Both the position numbers and the translations under genes were made by a program. A stretch of 64,000 nucleotides of DNA from Verrucomicrobiales bacterium (GTDB taxonomy: Bacteria > Verrucomicrobiota > Verrucomicrobiia > Limisphaerales > UBA1100). The notes under the pieces are model-generated. The model was given only the letters and a program-made list of their open reading frames with translations. It was not told where the DNA came from and made no database searches. Shown one piece after another: positions 28,950 to 39,222 of this stretch. Numbering within the stretch: the first letter of the stretch is position 1; every line of letters begins with the position of its first letter. The stretch spans positions 1 through 64,000 of the forward strand of contig SYLI01000066.1 of assembly GCA_005809105.1 (NCBI GenBank), in the 5' to 3' direction.

Positions 28950-30202
28950 TGGTATTGCTCGCGTTCTAGGAAGTCTGCGATGTGCTCGACACGGATGTGG
29001 CCGGCACCGGCTCGCTCCAGGCCCGCTTGAATTTGCAGCAGGCACCCGGGATTGCTGGTCAGCACCACGTCCGCGCCTGTGGCCACAATGTGGGCGCACT
29101 TGCGCTCCTGTAGCTGGGCCGCCATCTGCGGCTCGGTGAGGTTGTAGCTTCCAGCGCTGCCGCAACACATCGAGGCTTCGGTGAGTTCCAACAAATCCAC
29201 GCCCTGGATCGCACGCACCAAATCTCTTGGGGCGGTGCAGATCCGTTGTGCATGAGCCAGGTGGCAGGCGTCATGATAGGTCACCTTGAGGGGTGTGGTG
29301 GCTCGCGCACTCACCGCCTTCGCCGGCTTTAATTCCTCCACCAAGTCGCGAACCTTTTCGCTAAAGCGGGCGGCGCGCTCGCGCCATGCGGGGTCGTCCT
29401 TGAGAAGGTGCCCGTATTCCTTTAACATGCTGCCACAGCCGGCGGCATTGACCACGATGGCATCCACCGGCTGGGCTTCAAAGGTAGCGATGTTTTTGCG
29501 CGCGCAGTCGCGGGCGGCGTCCAGACGGCCTGAATGGGCGAACAACGCGCCGCAGCAGCCTTGCTCAGGCGGGGTGAGTACATCGCAGCCGGATTGGTTC
29601 AAGAGCTTCACACTGGCTGCATTGGTTCGTGCGAAGAGAACCTGCATCACGCAGCCCCTGAGAAAGCCCACCTGCCGTTTGGGGGAGCCCGCCGCCGGTG
29701 ATAAGACTGGGATCGGGGTTGCGGGCTGGCTGGGCGGAAGCAGTGCCAGTGCCTCGCGCATCACCCTCGGCAGCAGCCACCCCAGTCGCGCTGCACGGAT
29801 CAGCCGGGCTGGGATGAGCGCCATGCGCAAGAGCACGGGACGGGAAAAGACAAACTCGATGCCCCAGCGCCACAGCCTTTCCCGCAGGGGCCGGCGATGA
29901 TGCTGTTCAATGTGCTCGCGCGTCTCTTCCAGCAACGCGCCATATTGTACGCCACTGGGGCAGGCGACCTCGCACGCGCGGCAACCCAAGCAGCGGTCGA
30001 TGGGGCCCGTGCTGAGTTCATCAAGCGCCAGTCGCTGCTCCTCCAGTGCACGCATGATGTAGATGCGTCCGCGAGGCGAGTCGTTCTCATTACCCGTCTC
30101 CAGATAGGTGGGGCAGGCGCTCAGGCAGAGCCCGCAGTGGACGCACGCCTGCGCCTTGCTGGCATCAAGAAAGGATCGGGTGAATGAGGGGGGGCTGCTC
30201 AC
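28946..30202 (-). CDS. glcF: Glycolate oxidase iron-sulfur subunit
   Basis: ACVHCGLCLSACPTYLETGNENDSPRGRIYIMRALEE; CLGCRACEVACPSGVQYG; CCG motifs. Confidence 0.93.
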   Translation of the reverse strand: MSSPPSFTRSFLDASKAQACVHCGLCLSACPTYLETGNENDSPRGRIYIMRALEEQRLALDELSTGPIDRCLGCRACEVACPSGVQYGALLEETREHIEQHHRRPLRERLWRWGIEFVFSRPVLLRMALIPARLIRAARLGWLLPRVMREALALLPPSQPATPIPVLSPAAGSPKRQVGFLRGCVMQVLFARTNAASVKLLNQSGCDVLTPPEQGCCGALFAHSGRLDAARDCARKNIATFEAQPVDAIVVNAAGCGSMLKEYGHLLKDDPAWRERAARFSEKVRDLVEELKPAKAVSARATTPLKVTYHDACHLAHAQRICTAPRDLVRAIQGVDLLELTEASMCCGSAGSYNLTEPQMAAQLQERKCAHIVATGADVVLTSNPGCLLQIQAGLERAGAGHIRVEHIADFLEREQYH

Positions 30203-31119
30203 AGGCTGGGCAGCGTGTGATGCGGGTCAAACGCATCCTTGAGCCGCTGCTGCAAGGCTGAAGGTGCGGTGGCCGGCGGTGCGGGAGGGCCTTGTGTGTG
30301 GTAAATCACCCCATTGCCGGCACGCGCAACAAAGGCGCATCCTTCCAATCTTGCCAGCGTGTCCATGAGGGCAGAGGGCATCACGGCGCATTTGCGATGG
30401 GGCCACTTGTGAAAGAGGCCGTCGTACTCCATGTCGCCGGGCTGGCAAATACCAAGGTGGGATAGTGCTTGGCACTGCTCGTCCACATCCTCCTGCGGTC
30501 CACCAAATCCCATCACGAGTGTCGGTGGAGAGCCGGGCAAGCGGTGCAAATCAAGGATGTCCAGATGCAGTCGCGAACCCACCACGCGCTCCAGCAGCGC
30601 ACCCGCTTCCTCAAGAGTGGCGCAGATATGTTGCAGGATGCGTTGGGCCTTGGGAAGAGGCAGCACCTTGAACGTCGCTTCGACAATGATGCCTAGCGTA
30701 CCGTGACTGCCGACAAAGACTTTGCAGAGGTCAAAGCCGGCGACATTCTTGACAACCTTCCCGCCTGATTTCACAAGGCGGCCGTCGGGCAACACGACGC
30801 TGATCCCAATGAGCCAGTCTCGCGCCGTGCCAAAACCCCATCGGCGCGGCCCGCTGTGGTTGCCGGCAATCAGTGCGCCCAGCGTCATGGCTTTGGGAAA
30901 GGGTGGGTCCAGGGGCAGCCACTGGCCGGCTTGTGCGAGGGTGTGCTGAAAATCCGCCAGCGACATCCCCGCCTGCGCGGTGGCCGTCATGTCCTCGGGA
31001 TGATGCTCCAAGAGCGCCCCCAGCGCGTGCAGATCCCAGCCGGTCACCGGCACGCGCCGCCCGTTGGCGGTGGCGAGCGCGTGGCGCAGTTCGTCCAGAT
31101 TGGCGGGGCACAGGCGCAT
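30199..31119 (-). CDS. glcE: Glycolate oxidase FAD-binding subunit GlcE
   Basis: LGALIAGNHSGPRRWGFGTARDWLIGISVVLPDGRLVKSGGKVVKNVAGFDLCKVFVGSHGTLGIIVEATFKVLPLP. Confidence 0.9.
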   Translation of the reverse strand: MRLCPANLDELRHALATANGRRVPVTGWDLHALGALLEHHPEDMTATAQAGMSLADFQHTLAQAGQWLPLDPPFPKAMTLGALIAGNHSGPRRWGFGTARDWLIGISVVLPDGRLVKSGGKVVKNVAGFDLCKVFVGSHGTLGIIVEATFKVLPLPKAQRILQHICATLEEAGALLERVVGSRLHLDILDLHRLPGSPPTLVMGFGGPQEDVDEQCQALSHLGICQPGDMEYDGLFHKWPHRKCAVMPSALMDTLARLEGCAFVARAGNGVIYHTQGPPAPPATAPSALQQRLKDAFDPHHTLPSL

Positions 31120-32594
31120 CAGGCGTGGGCCTGCTTGCGCACGGCAAAGTCCGAGCAGCGTTTGCTGCCGGGAAACATCTTGTGCGGATTGCAACGCTGG
31201 TCGGGATCGAACACCCGCCGAAGCGTGCGCATCGCATCCAGATCGCTTTCGGTGAACTGCAACGCCATATAGTCCATTTTCTCGACGCCAATGCCATGCT
31301 CGCCAGTGACGCTGCCGCCCAGCTCAATACAGCGGGTGAGGATGTCGTGGCCTGCGGCCAGCGCACGCTGCACCTGGCCCGGCTCCCTTTCATCGTAGAG
31401 GATGAGCGGGTGGATGTTGCCGTCGCCCGCGTGAAACACATTGGGAATGCGCAGGTCGTGGCGCCGGCTGGTTTCCTGGATGAACTGCATGATCTGCGGC
31501 AGCTTGCTGCGCGGCACCACGCCGTCCTGGGTGACGTAGTTGGGGCTGAGCCGGCCAATGGCTCCAAAAGCGCGCTTGCGGCACTTCCACAAGGCTGCAC
31601 GCTCGGCCTCGTCGCGAGCCACCCGCACCTCGCGTGCACCGCGGCCACGGCAGAGGGCCTCGATGACACCCGCCTGCGCAGCCAAGCCCGCGGGCAGACC
31701 ATCGAGTTCGATGATGAGCACCGCGCCCGCGTCGAGCGGAAAGCCAAAGTGATACGCTTCTTCCAGCGCGCTCACGATGAGCCTGTCCATCATTTCCAGC
31801 GCGGCAGGCACGATGCCCGCAGCAATGATGTCGCTCACGGCGTGGCTTGCCTCGTCCACGGTGTCAAACACACCCAGGAAAGTCCGCCAGTGCGTCGGCG
31901 TGGGGATCAGGCGAAGCAACGCGCGCGTGACGACGCCAAACATCCCTTCGCTGCCAATGAGCGCACCGCGCAGATCGTAGCCCTCCACGTCCTCGCCGCC
32001 ATCGGGGGTGACGCCAAGCCATTGCACCGAGCCGTCGGGCAGCACCAGTTCCAGTCCCAAGACATGGTTGGTGGTGACGCCGTACTTGAGCGTGTGTGGA
32101 CCGCCCGAGTTGGTGGCGATGTTGCCGCCGATGGTGCAGGCTGGCTGGCTTGAGGGATCGGGTGCGTAGCAAAGGCCATGCGGGGCGGCCTCGCGCGTCA
32201 CCCAGGCGTTGACGCAGCCGGCCTCGACGAGTGCGCGTCGGTTGCGGACATCAAGCGCAAGCACGCGGTTCATGCGCGTGAGCGCAATCATGACGCCGCC
32301 TTCCACCGCCAGCACGCCGCCGCAAAGGCTGGTTCCCGCTCCGCGCGGAATGATGGGCAGATTCAACCGGGCGCACAGCTCAACCACCGCGGCCACTTCG
32401 GCTGTGGTGCGCGGCAACACCACGGCTGTGGGCGGATGGCGCTGCAGGGTGTAGCCATCGCACTCGTAGGCGAGCAGCTCCTTGGGATCGGCAAGCACGC
32501 TCTCGGCGCCCACGATCGCGCGCAGGGAATCCACCCATCCCGAAGTGTCGAGCCGTGGCGCCAGTGGCACGCACAGAGTGCTAGCCAAATTCAT
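31119..32594 (-). CDS. glcD: Glycolate oxidase subunit GlcD
   Basis: [75 protein letters not shown]. Confidence 0.94.
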   Translation of the reverse strand: MNLASTLCVPLAPRLDTSGWVDSLRAIVGAESVLADPKELLAYECDGYTLQRHPPTAVVLPRTTAEVAAVVELCARLNLPIIPRGAGTSLCGGVLAVEGGVMIALTRMNRVLALDVRNRRALVEAGCVNAWVTREAAPHGLCYAPDPSSQPACTIGGNIATNSGGPHTLKYGVTTNHVLGLELVLPDGSVQWLGVTPDGGEDVEGYDLRGALIGSEGMFGVVTRALLRLIPTPTHWRTFLGVFDTVDEASHAVSDIIAAGIVPAALEMMDRLIVSALEEAYHFGFPLDAGAVLIIELDGLPAGLAAQAGVIEALCRGRGAREVRVARDEAERAALWKCRKRAFGAIGRLSPNYVTQDGVVPRSKLPQIMQFIQETSRRHDLRIPNVFHAGDGNIHPLILYDEREPGQVQRALAAGHDILTRCIELGGSVTGEHGIGVEKMDYMALQFTESDLDAMRTLRRVFDPDQRCNPHKMFPGSKRCSDFAVRKQAHA

Positions 32595-32630
32595 TGCTGC
32601 TGTCGAGTCGCCGGCCTACCCTTGGCTCGG

Positions 32631-33815
32631 ATGAATCCTTCTCCTGCCATGTCGATTCCCTCGCGCCTGCTCATGGGGCCAGGCCCCAGCAACGCGCCGC
32701 CGTCGGTGCTGACGGCGATGAGCCGGCCGCTCGTGGGGCATCTGGATCCGGCCTTTGTCGCGCTCATGGAGGACATCAAGGCGATGCTGCGGCAGGTGTT
32801 TTTAACCAGCAACGAAATGACGTTTCCCGTGAGTGGCACCGGCAGTGCCGGGATGGAATTCTGCCTCGTCAATCTCATCGAGCCGGGCGACGAAGTCATC
32901 GTCGGCGTCAATGGAGTCTTTGGCCAGCGCATGGCGGAGGTGGCTTCGCGCTGCGGTGCCAAAGTGACGACCGTAGAGGCCACTTGGGGAAGTATCATCG
33001 AACCCGACGCGATTGCTGCCGCACTCAAGCAGGTTGCGCGGCCCAAGCTCGTGGCGATCGTCCATGCGGAAACCTCCACCGGTGCCCTCACGCCGGTGGA
33101 AGAGATCGGTCGTCTCACGCGAGATTCTGGAGCGCTGCTGGTGCTCGACACGGTGACCTCTCTGGGAGGCTGCGCCGTGCGTTTGGACGACTGGCTGGTG
33201 GATGCCGCCTACAGCGGCACGCAGAAATGCTTAAGTTGTCCGCCGGGCCTCTCGCCGGTCTCCTTTGGTCCTCGCGCCATGGAGGCGGTGCGTGCTCGTC
33301 GCCATCGTGTCCAAAGCTGGTATCTCGATGTCAGCCTTCTGGCCAATTATTGGGCCGAAGGTCAGCGCGTTTATCATCACACAGCGCCCATCTCCATGAA
33401 CTACGCGCTGCACGAGGCGCTGCGTCTGCTGCTGGAGGAGGGGCTTGAGCAGCGGTGGGCGCGGCACGAACGCAACCACAACGCACTGCGGGCGGGACTG
33501 ACGGCGCTGGGGTTGGAAATCGTGTCCCAACGCGGCCATCAGCTCTGGCAGCTTAATGCCGTGGGTGTTCCGCAGGGCGTGGACGAGGCGGCGGTGCGGG
33601 GGCGCCTGCTGCAGGAATTTAACATCGAAGTGGGAGCAGGGCTGGGACCGATGAAGGGCAAGATCTGGCGCGTGGGCCTGATGGGGCACACATCAACCCT
33701 TGAGAATGTGTGCGTGCTGCTGATGGCGCTGGGACGCATTCTGCGCGAAGCCGGCCAGAGCGTGGATGAACGGGCGGCCGCCGCAGCCGCTAAGGCCAGC
33801 GCAGCAGGTTCGTGA
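32631..33815 (+). CDS. Class V alanine-glyoxylate aminotransferase
   Basis: [82 protein letters not shown] (PLP lysine). Confidence 0.9.
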   Translation: MNPSPAMSIPSRLLMGPGPSNAPPSVLTAMSRPLVGHLDPAFVALMEDIKAMLRQVFLTSNEMTFPVSGTGSAGMEFCLVNLIEPGDEVIVGVNGVFGQRMAEVASRCGAKVTTVEATWGSIIEPDAIAAALKQVARPKLVAIVHAETSTGALTPVEEIGRLTRDSGALLVLDTVTSLGGCAVRLDDWLVDAAYSGTQKCLSCPPGLSPVSFGPRAMEAVRARRHRVQSWYLDVSLLANYWAEGQRVYHHTAPISMNYALHEALRLLLEEGLEQRWARHERNHNALRAGLTALGLEIVSQRGHQLWQLNAVGVPQGVDEAAVRGRLLQEFNIEVGAGLGPMKGKIWRVGLMGHTSTLENVCVLLMALGRILREAGQSVDERAAAAAAKASAAGS

Positions 33816-34782
33816 CGCGCGTAAACGTTTCCGGCGGGAATCCTGCAGCCACCTTCAGCCGGTAATCGCGTTCGATGGGATTGCCGATCTGGGCGCATTC
33901 CAGCATGGCGCGGTAGCTCATGAGTCCCCGCAGCCAGGGCCATAGGGACTGGGTGGGCACGGGATAATCGCTGCCATGCAGCATGCGCAGAAGCAACTCG
34001 GGCTTGAGGCAGCCTCGCAAGACCCGGCTGCGATAGGGCAGATTGAGCGCACTTAAGTCGGCGTAGAGCTGTGGGTACTGCCACATCATATCAACCAGCT
34101 CAGGGAAGTAGTCGCGATCCGTTGCGCCGCTGGCCGATGCGGCGTGTGCGGCGATGCAGGTGACCCCGCATTCTAGTGGCAGGCGAAGAATGCGCGGGTC
34201 GCTAAACTCCGGGCGCAGGACCTCCAGTGTGCGCTCGCCTCCCGTGTGCGCCAAGAGTGGCAAGCCCGCCCGGGCCATCGCAGTCCAGAAGGGTTTGAAA
34301 CGCGGCTGGCTGCAGTCAATGTTCTGGCAATTGGGCAGGCACTTCATCATGACGGCACCGCCGGCCAGTCCGCGTTCCAGCGCCTCCATCGCATCGGGCC
34401 GCGCCGGGTGGATGGAAATGGCGGGGAGGAACTCGGGGTGCTGCCGCCCTAGCGCAAGCACGCGCGCATCGGGCACGTGCGCATTGCCCCGGCCGGGCAT
34501 CAGCCGGCCGTCATCGTCATACACCTCTTCTTGAGCGAGTAGTACCACGGCATCGAGTGAGGAGGTGCGGATGAAATGGAGGAGGCGATCCACATAAGGC
34601 TCGTCGAGCGGTCCTTGCAACGCCGTGAGGGGCAGGCCGATCTGTTGCAGCATGAGGCGGTAGAGCAGCCGCTTGCCAGCGGAGGCGCGCAGCCAGCAGC
34701 CGTGACCTCCCTGCGCATTGCCCACCAGGTGGACGTGCATATCAATCCGTTGCATGCCGTGCCGTTGGTGGTGCCTGCTCAT
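33790..34782 (-). CDS. Amidohydrolase-family (TIM-barrel metal-dependent hydrolase) protein
   Basis: [49 protein letters not shown]. Confidence 0.72.
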   Translation of the reverse strand: MSRHHQRHGMQRIDMHVHLVGNAQGGHGCWLRASAGKRLLYRLMLQQIGLPLTALQGPLDEPYVDRLLHFIRTSSLDAVVLLAQEEVYDDDGRLMPGRGNAHVPDARVLALGRQHPEFLPAISIHPARPDAMEALERGLAGGAVMMKCLPNCQNIDCSQPRFKPFWTAMARAGLPLLAHTGGERTLEVLRPEFSDPRILRLPLECGVTCIAAHAASASGATDRDYFPELVDMMWQYPQLYADLSALNLPYRSRVLRGCLKPELLLRMLHGSDYPVPTQSLWPWLRGLMSYRAMLECAQIGNPIERDYRLKVAAGFPPETFTRVTNLLRWP

Positions 34783-34817
34783 GGCCTAGATCTCCATGGG
34801 GAGCGTGCGGTGGATGG

Positions 34818-34910
34818 TGGCGGAAGGGGTGGGATTCGAACCCACGGTACGGTTTTCCCGTACGCTCGATTTCGAGTCGAGTGCCTTCAACCGGACTCAG
34901 CCACCCTTCC
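34818..34910 (-). tRNA. tRNA-Ser(CGA), CCA encoded
   Basis: Minus strand GGAAGGGTGGCTGAGTCCGGTTGAAGGCACTCGACTCGAAATCGAGCGTACGGGAAAACCGTACCGTGGGTTCGAATCCCACCCCTTCCGCCA: 7-bp acceptor stem, CTCGA-CTCGAAA-TCGAG anticodon arm, long variable arm, T arm GGTTCGAATCCC-type. Confidence 0.96.
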
Positions 34911-34968
34911 TTGCGCCGAAGGAAAGCCTATCGCCCGCGCCCGCGCCTGACAATGGGGAGTTTCAGCC

Positions 34969-36075
34969 GTGGTGTGGAAGGGCTCGACGCGCGCGCCGGG
35001 CTTGGATTTACTGCCGCCCGTGATTGACAGCCCGGCCTTGCTCTCTGCGTTTCTTCCGCGCCTGCAACAGAGCGCATGGCTGGCGCTGGACACCGAGGCG
35101 GACAGCCTGCACGCCTATCCAGAAAAGCTCTGCCTGCTTCAAGTGGGACTGCCGGAAGGGCCGGAGCTGGTCGATCCGCTCGCTGACCTGGACTTAAGCC
35201 AAGTGTGGCCAGAATTTCGCAGGCGGGAGATCATCATGCACGGGGCCGATTACGATCTGCGTCTGCTCAAGGCCGGTCCGGGATTTGTGCCGGAAACCAT
35301 CTTCGACACCATGCTGGCGGCCCGAATCCTGGGTCACGAACGATTTGGGCTGGCGGATTTGGTGCAGCACTTCATGGGAGTGACGCTGGAAAAGGGCTCG
35401 CAGAAGGCCAACTGGGCGCAGCGGCCCCTGACGGAGAAGATGAGCCAGTACGCCTGCAACGACGTGCTCTACTTGAAGCCGATCGCCGATGCGTTGCGCG
35501 CCCTCATGATCGCCAAAGGGCGGCTGGGATGGCACGCCCAGCAATGCGCCCAGTTGATCGTGGATAATTCACAATTTGCCGCGCCCGACGCCGACCGCAT
35601 CTGGCGCATCAAGGGAAGCAACCACCTGCCGCCGCCCGTGCTGGCGGTGTTGCGCGAACTCTGGCACTGGCGCGAGGGCGAGGCCAGACGCCGATCTCGC
35701 CCGCCCTTTTTCGTGATCCCCCACGACACCCTGCTGCAAATCGCCTGCGTCGCAGGGCAGGGCGGCAATTTCCACGACCTCCTGCCCCGGCGGATTTCCG
35801 ACCAGCGCAGGCAGGGCATCATTGATGCCATCCACCGGGGAGGGCAGCAGCCGCCCGCGAGCCATCCTCGGCCGATTCCGCCGGCGCCGCGCCTGCGCCT
35901 CACGGGGCCGCAGGCCCAGCGACTGGCCCAATTGCAGCGCCACCGTGATGCGCGCGCCGCTGACCTTGCCATCGATCCGACGCTCATCGCCAGCCGCGCC
36001 ATGATGCTGGAGATGGTGACGGAGAATCACCTCGCGCATCTTCTGCCCTGGCAGCAGGACTTGATGGCGATGTGA
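34969..36075 (+). CDS. rnd: Ribonuclease D (DEDD exonuclease plus HRDC-like region)
   Basis: WLALDTEADSLHAYPEKLCLLQVG; IIMHGADYDLRLL; FDTMLAARILGHERFGLADLVQHFMGVTLEKGSQKANWAQRPLTEKMSQYACNDVLYL. Confidence 0.88.
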   Translation: MVWKGSTRAPGLDLLPPVIDSPALLSAFLPRLQQSAWLALDTEADSLHAYPEKLCLLQVGLPEGPELVDPLADLDLSQVWPEFRRREIIMHGADYDLRLLKAGPGFVPETIFDTMLAARILGHERFGLADLVQHFMGVTLEKGSQKANWAQRPLTEKMSQYACNDVLYLKPIADALRALMIAKGRLGWHAQQCAQLIVDNSQFAAPDADRIWRIKGSNHLPPPVLAVLRELWHWREGEARRRSRPPFFVIPHDTLLQIACVAGQGGNFHDLLPRRISDQRRQGIIDAIHRGGQQPPASHPRPIPPAPRLRLTGPQAQRLAQLQRHRDARAADLAIDPTLIASRAMMLEMVTENHLAHLLPWQQDLMAM

Positions 36076-36081
36076 GCCTCT

Positions 36082-37266
36082 TTAGCGCACGACTTCCAGC
36101 GCGAATCCCTTGAGGTATTGCGTCTCGGGGATGGCCGGGAGAATCGGGTGGTCAGGCGACTGGGTGTACGTCTCGCGCAGGCGCAACGTGCGCCGGGCAT
36201 CGCGCGCGGCGTCCAGGATCACCTCCATAAAGAGCGCTCCGTCCACGTGGTGCGAGCAGCAGAAGGTGGCCAGCAGTCCGCCCGGAGCCAGCAGGCGAAG
36301 CGCGCGCAGGTGGATTTCCTTATAGCCCCGGAGCGCATCGGCCACCGCAGCGCGGTTGCGGGTGAACGAGGGCGGATCGAGAATGATGACATCAAAGCTG
36401 CCCGCCTGCGAAGGCGCGGCCTTCAACCACTCAAAGACGTTGGCTTGCTCAAACTCGCAGCGCGCCTCCACGGAATTGAGCTTCGCGTTGGCGGCGGCGC
36501 CAGCCAGCGCCGCTGCGGATTGATCGAGTGCGCTCACCTTGAGTGCGCCGGCCGCAGCGGCATGAATGGCAAATCCGCCTTGGAAGGTGAAACAATCCAA
36601 CACCCGCGCCCCACGGCAATGCCGCGCGACAAGCGCATGGTTCACCTGCTGATCCAGATAGGCGCCGGTCTTGTGTCCGCCCAGCACGTCGGCAAGGAAA
36701 GTCATGCCGCCCAGTCGCACCGTGAGAGATGGGGAGAGGATTCCCTCGATGATGCCTGTGCTGGGAGGAAGTCCCTCGAATTGGCGTGCCGCCGTGTCTC
36801 CGCGCTCCACGATGGCCTCGGGCGTAAAGATCGTGCGCAAGGCGGCCAGAATCGCCGGCTTGCACCGTTCCATTCCGGCCGAGGTGATTTGGATGACGAG
36901 GCACGACTCGTACCGGTCCACGATAAGGCCACTTAGGAAATCGGCCTCGGAATTGACCACGCGGCAGGTGGTGGCGCCTGGCAACAGGCGCTCGCGCAGG
37001 TCGCGCGCCGCACGAATGCGTTGGGTGAAAAAGGACTCGTCCGGAGCGACACGTTCGTCTGCGATCAGCCGCACGGCAATCTTGGAAGTCTCGTTATAAA
37101 ATCCGCAGCCCAGAAACCGGTTGCGGTGGTCTTTCACTTGCACCCAATCTCCCGTGGTCGCCGGCCGGGTGAGGCGTTCGATGGCAGCCCGGTAAATCCA
37201 CGGATGTCCGGCAGCCACGCGTTGGGCGCCATGCGGGCACAGAAGAACGGCGGGAAGGGGAGTCAT
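36082..37266 (-). CDS. PUA-domain class I SAM-dependent rRNA methyltransferase (RlmI-like)
   Basis: HPWIYRAAIERL; FLGCGFYNETSKIAVRLI; VLDCFTFQGGFAIHAAAAGA; DVIILDPPSFTRNRAAV; FCCSHHVDGALF. Confidence 0.88.
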   Translation of the reverse strand: MTPLPAVLLCPHGAQRVAAGHPWIYRAAIERLTRPATTGDWVQVKDHRNRFLGCGFYNETSKIAVRLIADERVAPDESFFTQRIRAARDLRERLLPGATTCRVVNSEADFLSGLIVDRYESCLVIQITSAGMERCKPAILAALRTIFTPEAIVERGDTAARQFEGLPPSTGIIEGILSPSLTVRLGGMTFLADVLGGHKTGAYLDQQVNHALVARHCRGARVLDCFTFQGGFAIHAAAAGALKVSALDQSAAALAGAAANAKLNSVEARCEFEQANVFEWLKAAPSQAGSFDVIILDPPSFTRNRAAVADALRGYKEIHLRALRLLAPGGLLATFCCSHHVDGALFMEVILDAARDARRTLRLRETYTQSPDHPILPAIPETQYLKGFALEVVR

Positions 37267-37276
37267 GCCGATGGCT

Positions 37277-38416
37277 TCAGAGCAACGAGGCGTGGGCTTT
37301 GTTCGCCGCCAGTTGCGCAACAAGTTCACGCACCTGCTGTGCGGCCTTCTTGTGCGCAACCAAGGTCGTGTCGTCGGTGTGAACAATCACGCAGTCGCGC
37401 AACCCCACCACCGCCACGAGCTGCCGGCGCGGCCCCTTTCGCATGTCGAGAATCAGATTTCGTGCTGCGTCCACCAGCACCGCGTCGGCCTCAACACAGT
37501 TGCCGGCGGGGTCCGCCTTCATGTGACGGGCCAGCGCGGGCCATGAGCCCAGGTCATCCCATGGAAAATCGCCATCGGCGACGACGACGTTCTGCGCGTG
37601 CTCCATCACGGCGTAGTCGAAGGACACGCGACGCAGCGCAGGGTAATCACGTGCCAGCGCGGCGCGCAGCTTTGTGGGTTGGGCGGCAATCCTAAACCAA
37701 CGCTCGCAGGCGGCGTGCAATTCCTTCTGATGCTTGAGCAGGCTCTCCACAATGGTAGGAAAGGAAAAAACGAAGAGCCCCGCATTCCAGCGATGAACAC
37801 CGCTGTTGAGAAATTCCACGGCGCGATCAAGCTGCGGCTTTTCAACAAATCGTTCTGCGCGATGGAAGGCCGTGCGGTAAGGCTTGCAGCTGCGGGGCGG
37901 TGGCAGAGTCTCGCCCACTTGAATGTAGCCGTAGCTGGTGGCGGGCTCCGTGGGCTTGATGCCGACCGTGACAATGGCTTGTCCGCGCGACGCCAGATCC
38001 ATGCTGTCCATGAGAATGCGCGTGAAGGCCTTGGTGCCCTGATCGGGAATCACATGATCGGCGGGCAGCACCGCGATTACGGCGGTGGCAGCGCGCGATC
38101 CAGCCAGCGCTGCGCCGAGCGCAATGGCGACGGCCGTGTCGCGCCCACAGGGTTCGGCCACAATATTGGCTTTGGGCAGGGCGGGCAGCTGCTTACTCAT
38201 GGCAGCCACCTGCGACTCTTGCGTGATGACGAAGATGTTTTTGGGAGGCGCGAGAGTGCGGGCGCGATCAAAGGTCTGCTGGATCAGCGATTTCTTGCCC
38301 ACCAGCGCCAGCAAGGGTTTTGGCGACTTCTCGCGGCTGAGCGGCCAAAAACGCTCGCCGCGCCCGCCCGCGAGGATGAGCACGAACCGGGGAGAGTCCG
38401 TAGATTTGCCCGCCAT
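37277..38416 (-). CDS. manC: Mannose-1-phosphate guanylyltransferase
   Basis: FVLILAGGRGERFWPLSREKSPKPLLALVGKKSLIQQTFDRA; VLPADHVI; YGYIQVGE; FVEKPQLDRA; HRWNAGLFVFSF. Confidence 0.92.
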   Translation of the reverse strand: MAGKSTDSPRFVLILAGGRGERFWPLSREKSPKPLLALVGKKSLIQQTFDRARTLAPPKNIFVITQESQVAAMSKQLPALPKANIVAEPCGRDTAVAIALGAALAGSRAATAVIAVLPADHVIPDQGTKAFTRILMDSMDLASRGQAIVTVGIKPTEPATSYGYIQVGETLPPPRSCKPYRTAFHRAERFVEKPQLDRAVEFLNSGVHRWNAGLFVFSFPTIVESLLKHQKELHAACERWFRIAAQPTKLRAALARDYPALRRVSFDYAVMEHAQNVVVADGDFPWDDLGSWPALARHMKADPAGNCVEADAVLVDAARNLILDMRKGPRRQLVAVVGLRDCVIVHTDDTTLVAHKKAAQQVRELVAQLAANKAHASLL

Positions 38417-38424
38417 GATTAGCC

Positions 38425-39222
38425 TCAATTCCTAACCGCACTTACCAAGGGATTCACGAAGGCCGCGATGCGTTGGGGCAACGCTGCATCCTGACCCATC
38501 TGCGCCATCTCGTTGACGATGGCGCTGCCCACCACCACCGCTTCGCCGTGCGCGGCTACGGCGCGGGCTTGCTCGGCATTGGAGATGCCAAAGCCCACGG
38601 CTACCGGCAGCGTGGAATGTCGGCGGATGCAGGACAGCATCGGGGCAATGCCCGCAGAGAGGGTGGCTTGCATTCCCGTCACACCTTCGCGCGAGACGTA
38701 GTAGAGAAACCCACTGCCAAGGCGCGCGATGGTCTGCACGCGTTCTTCCGGTGTGGTGGGTGCGATAAGCCAGATTGCGCAGAGGCTGTGCGAGGCCATC
38801 ACGCGCTGGTAGTCGGCCGCCTCCTCCGGGGGCAAGTCCAGCGCCAGTACGCCATCCACTCCGGCGGCGGCGGCGTCGCGAACAAAAGACTCCAATCCAC
38901 GCTGGTGAATGAGGTTGTAGTAAACGTAGAGAACGATGGGAATCTCGGAAGCGCGCCGGATGGCGGCGACGCAGTCGAAAACTCCGTTGGGCGTCGTGCC
39001 GCTGGCCAAGCCACGTTGCGCAGCCAATTGGTTCACCAATCCATCGGCCAGCGGATCGCTGAAGGGCACGCCCAATTCCAAAATGTCCACACCAGCGCCA
39101 CTCAGCGCCAGAGCCACTTGCTCTGTGGCGGCCAAGTTGGGGTCGCCCGCTGCGATGTAGGCGATGAAGCCCTTCTGACCGGCGGCCCGCAAATCAGCAA
39201 ACCGCTTCTCGATCCGATTCAT
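38425..39222 (-). CDS. trpA: Tryptophan synthase alpha subunit
   Basis: FIAYIAAGDPNLAATEQVALALSGAGVDILELGVPFSDPLADG; YYVSREGVTGMQ; VAVGFGISNAEQARAVAAHGEAVVVGSAIV. Confidence 0.96.
   Translation of the reverse strand: MNRIEKRFADLRAAGQKGFIAYIAAGDPNLAATEQVALALSGAGVDILELGVPFSDPLADGLVNQLAAQRGLASGTTPNGVFDCVAAIRRASEIPIVLYVYYNLIHQRGLESFVRDAAAAGVDGVLALDLPPEEAADYQRVMASHSLCAIWLIAPTTPEERVQTIARLGSGFLYYVSREGVTGMQATLSAGIAPMLSCIRRHSTLPVAVGFGISNAEQARAVAAHGEAVVVGSAIVNEMAQMGQDAALPQRIAAFVNPLVSAVRN

Noticed and set aside
30873-32153. 426-aa plus-strand ORF opposite glcE/glcD
   Set aside because: Shadow ORF across two well-supported minus-strand genes; composition is low-complexity Arg/Ala/His-rich with no recognisable domain.
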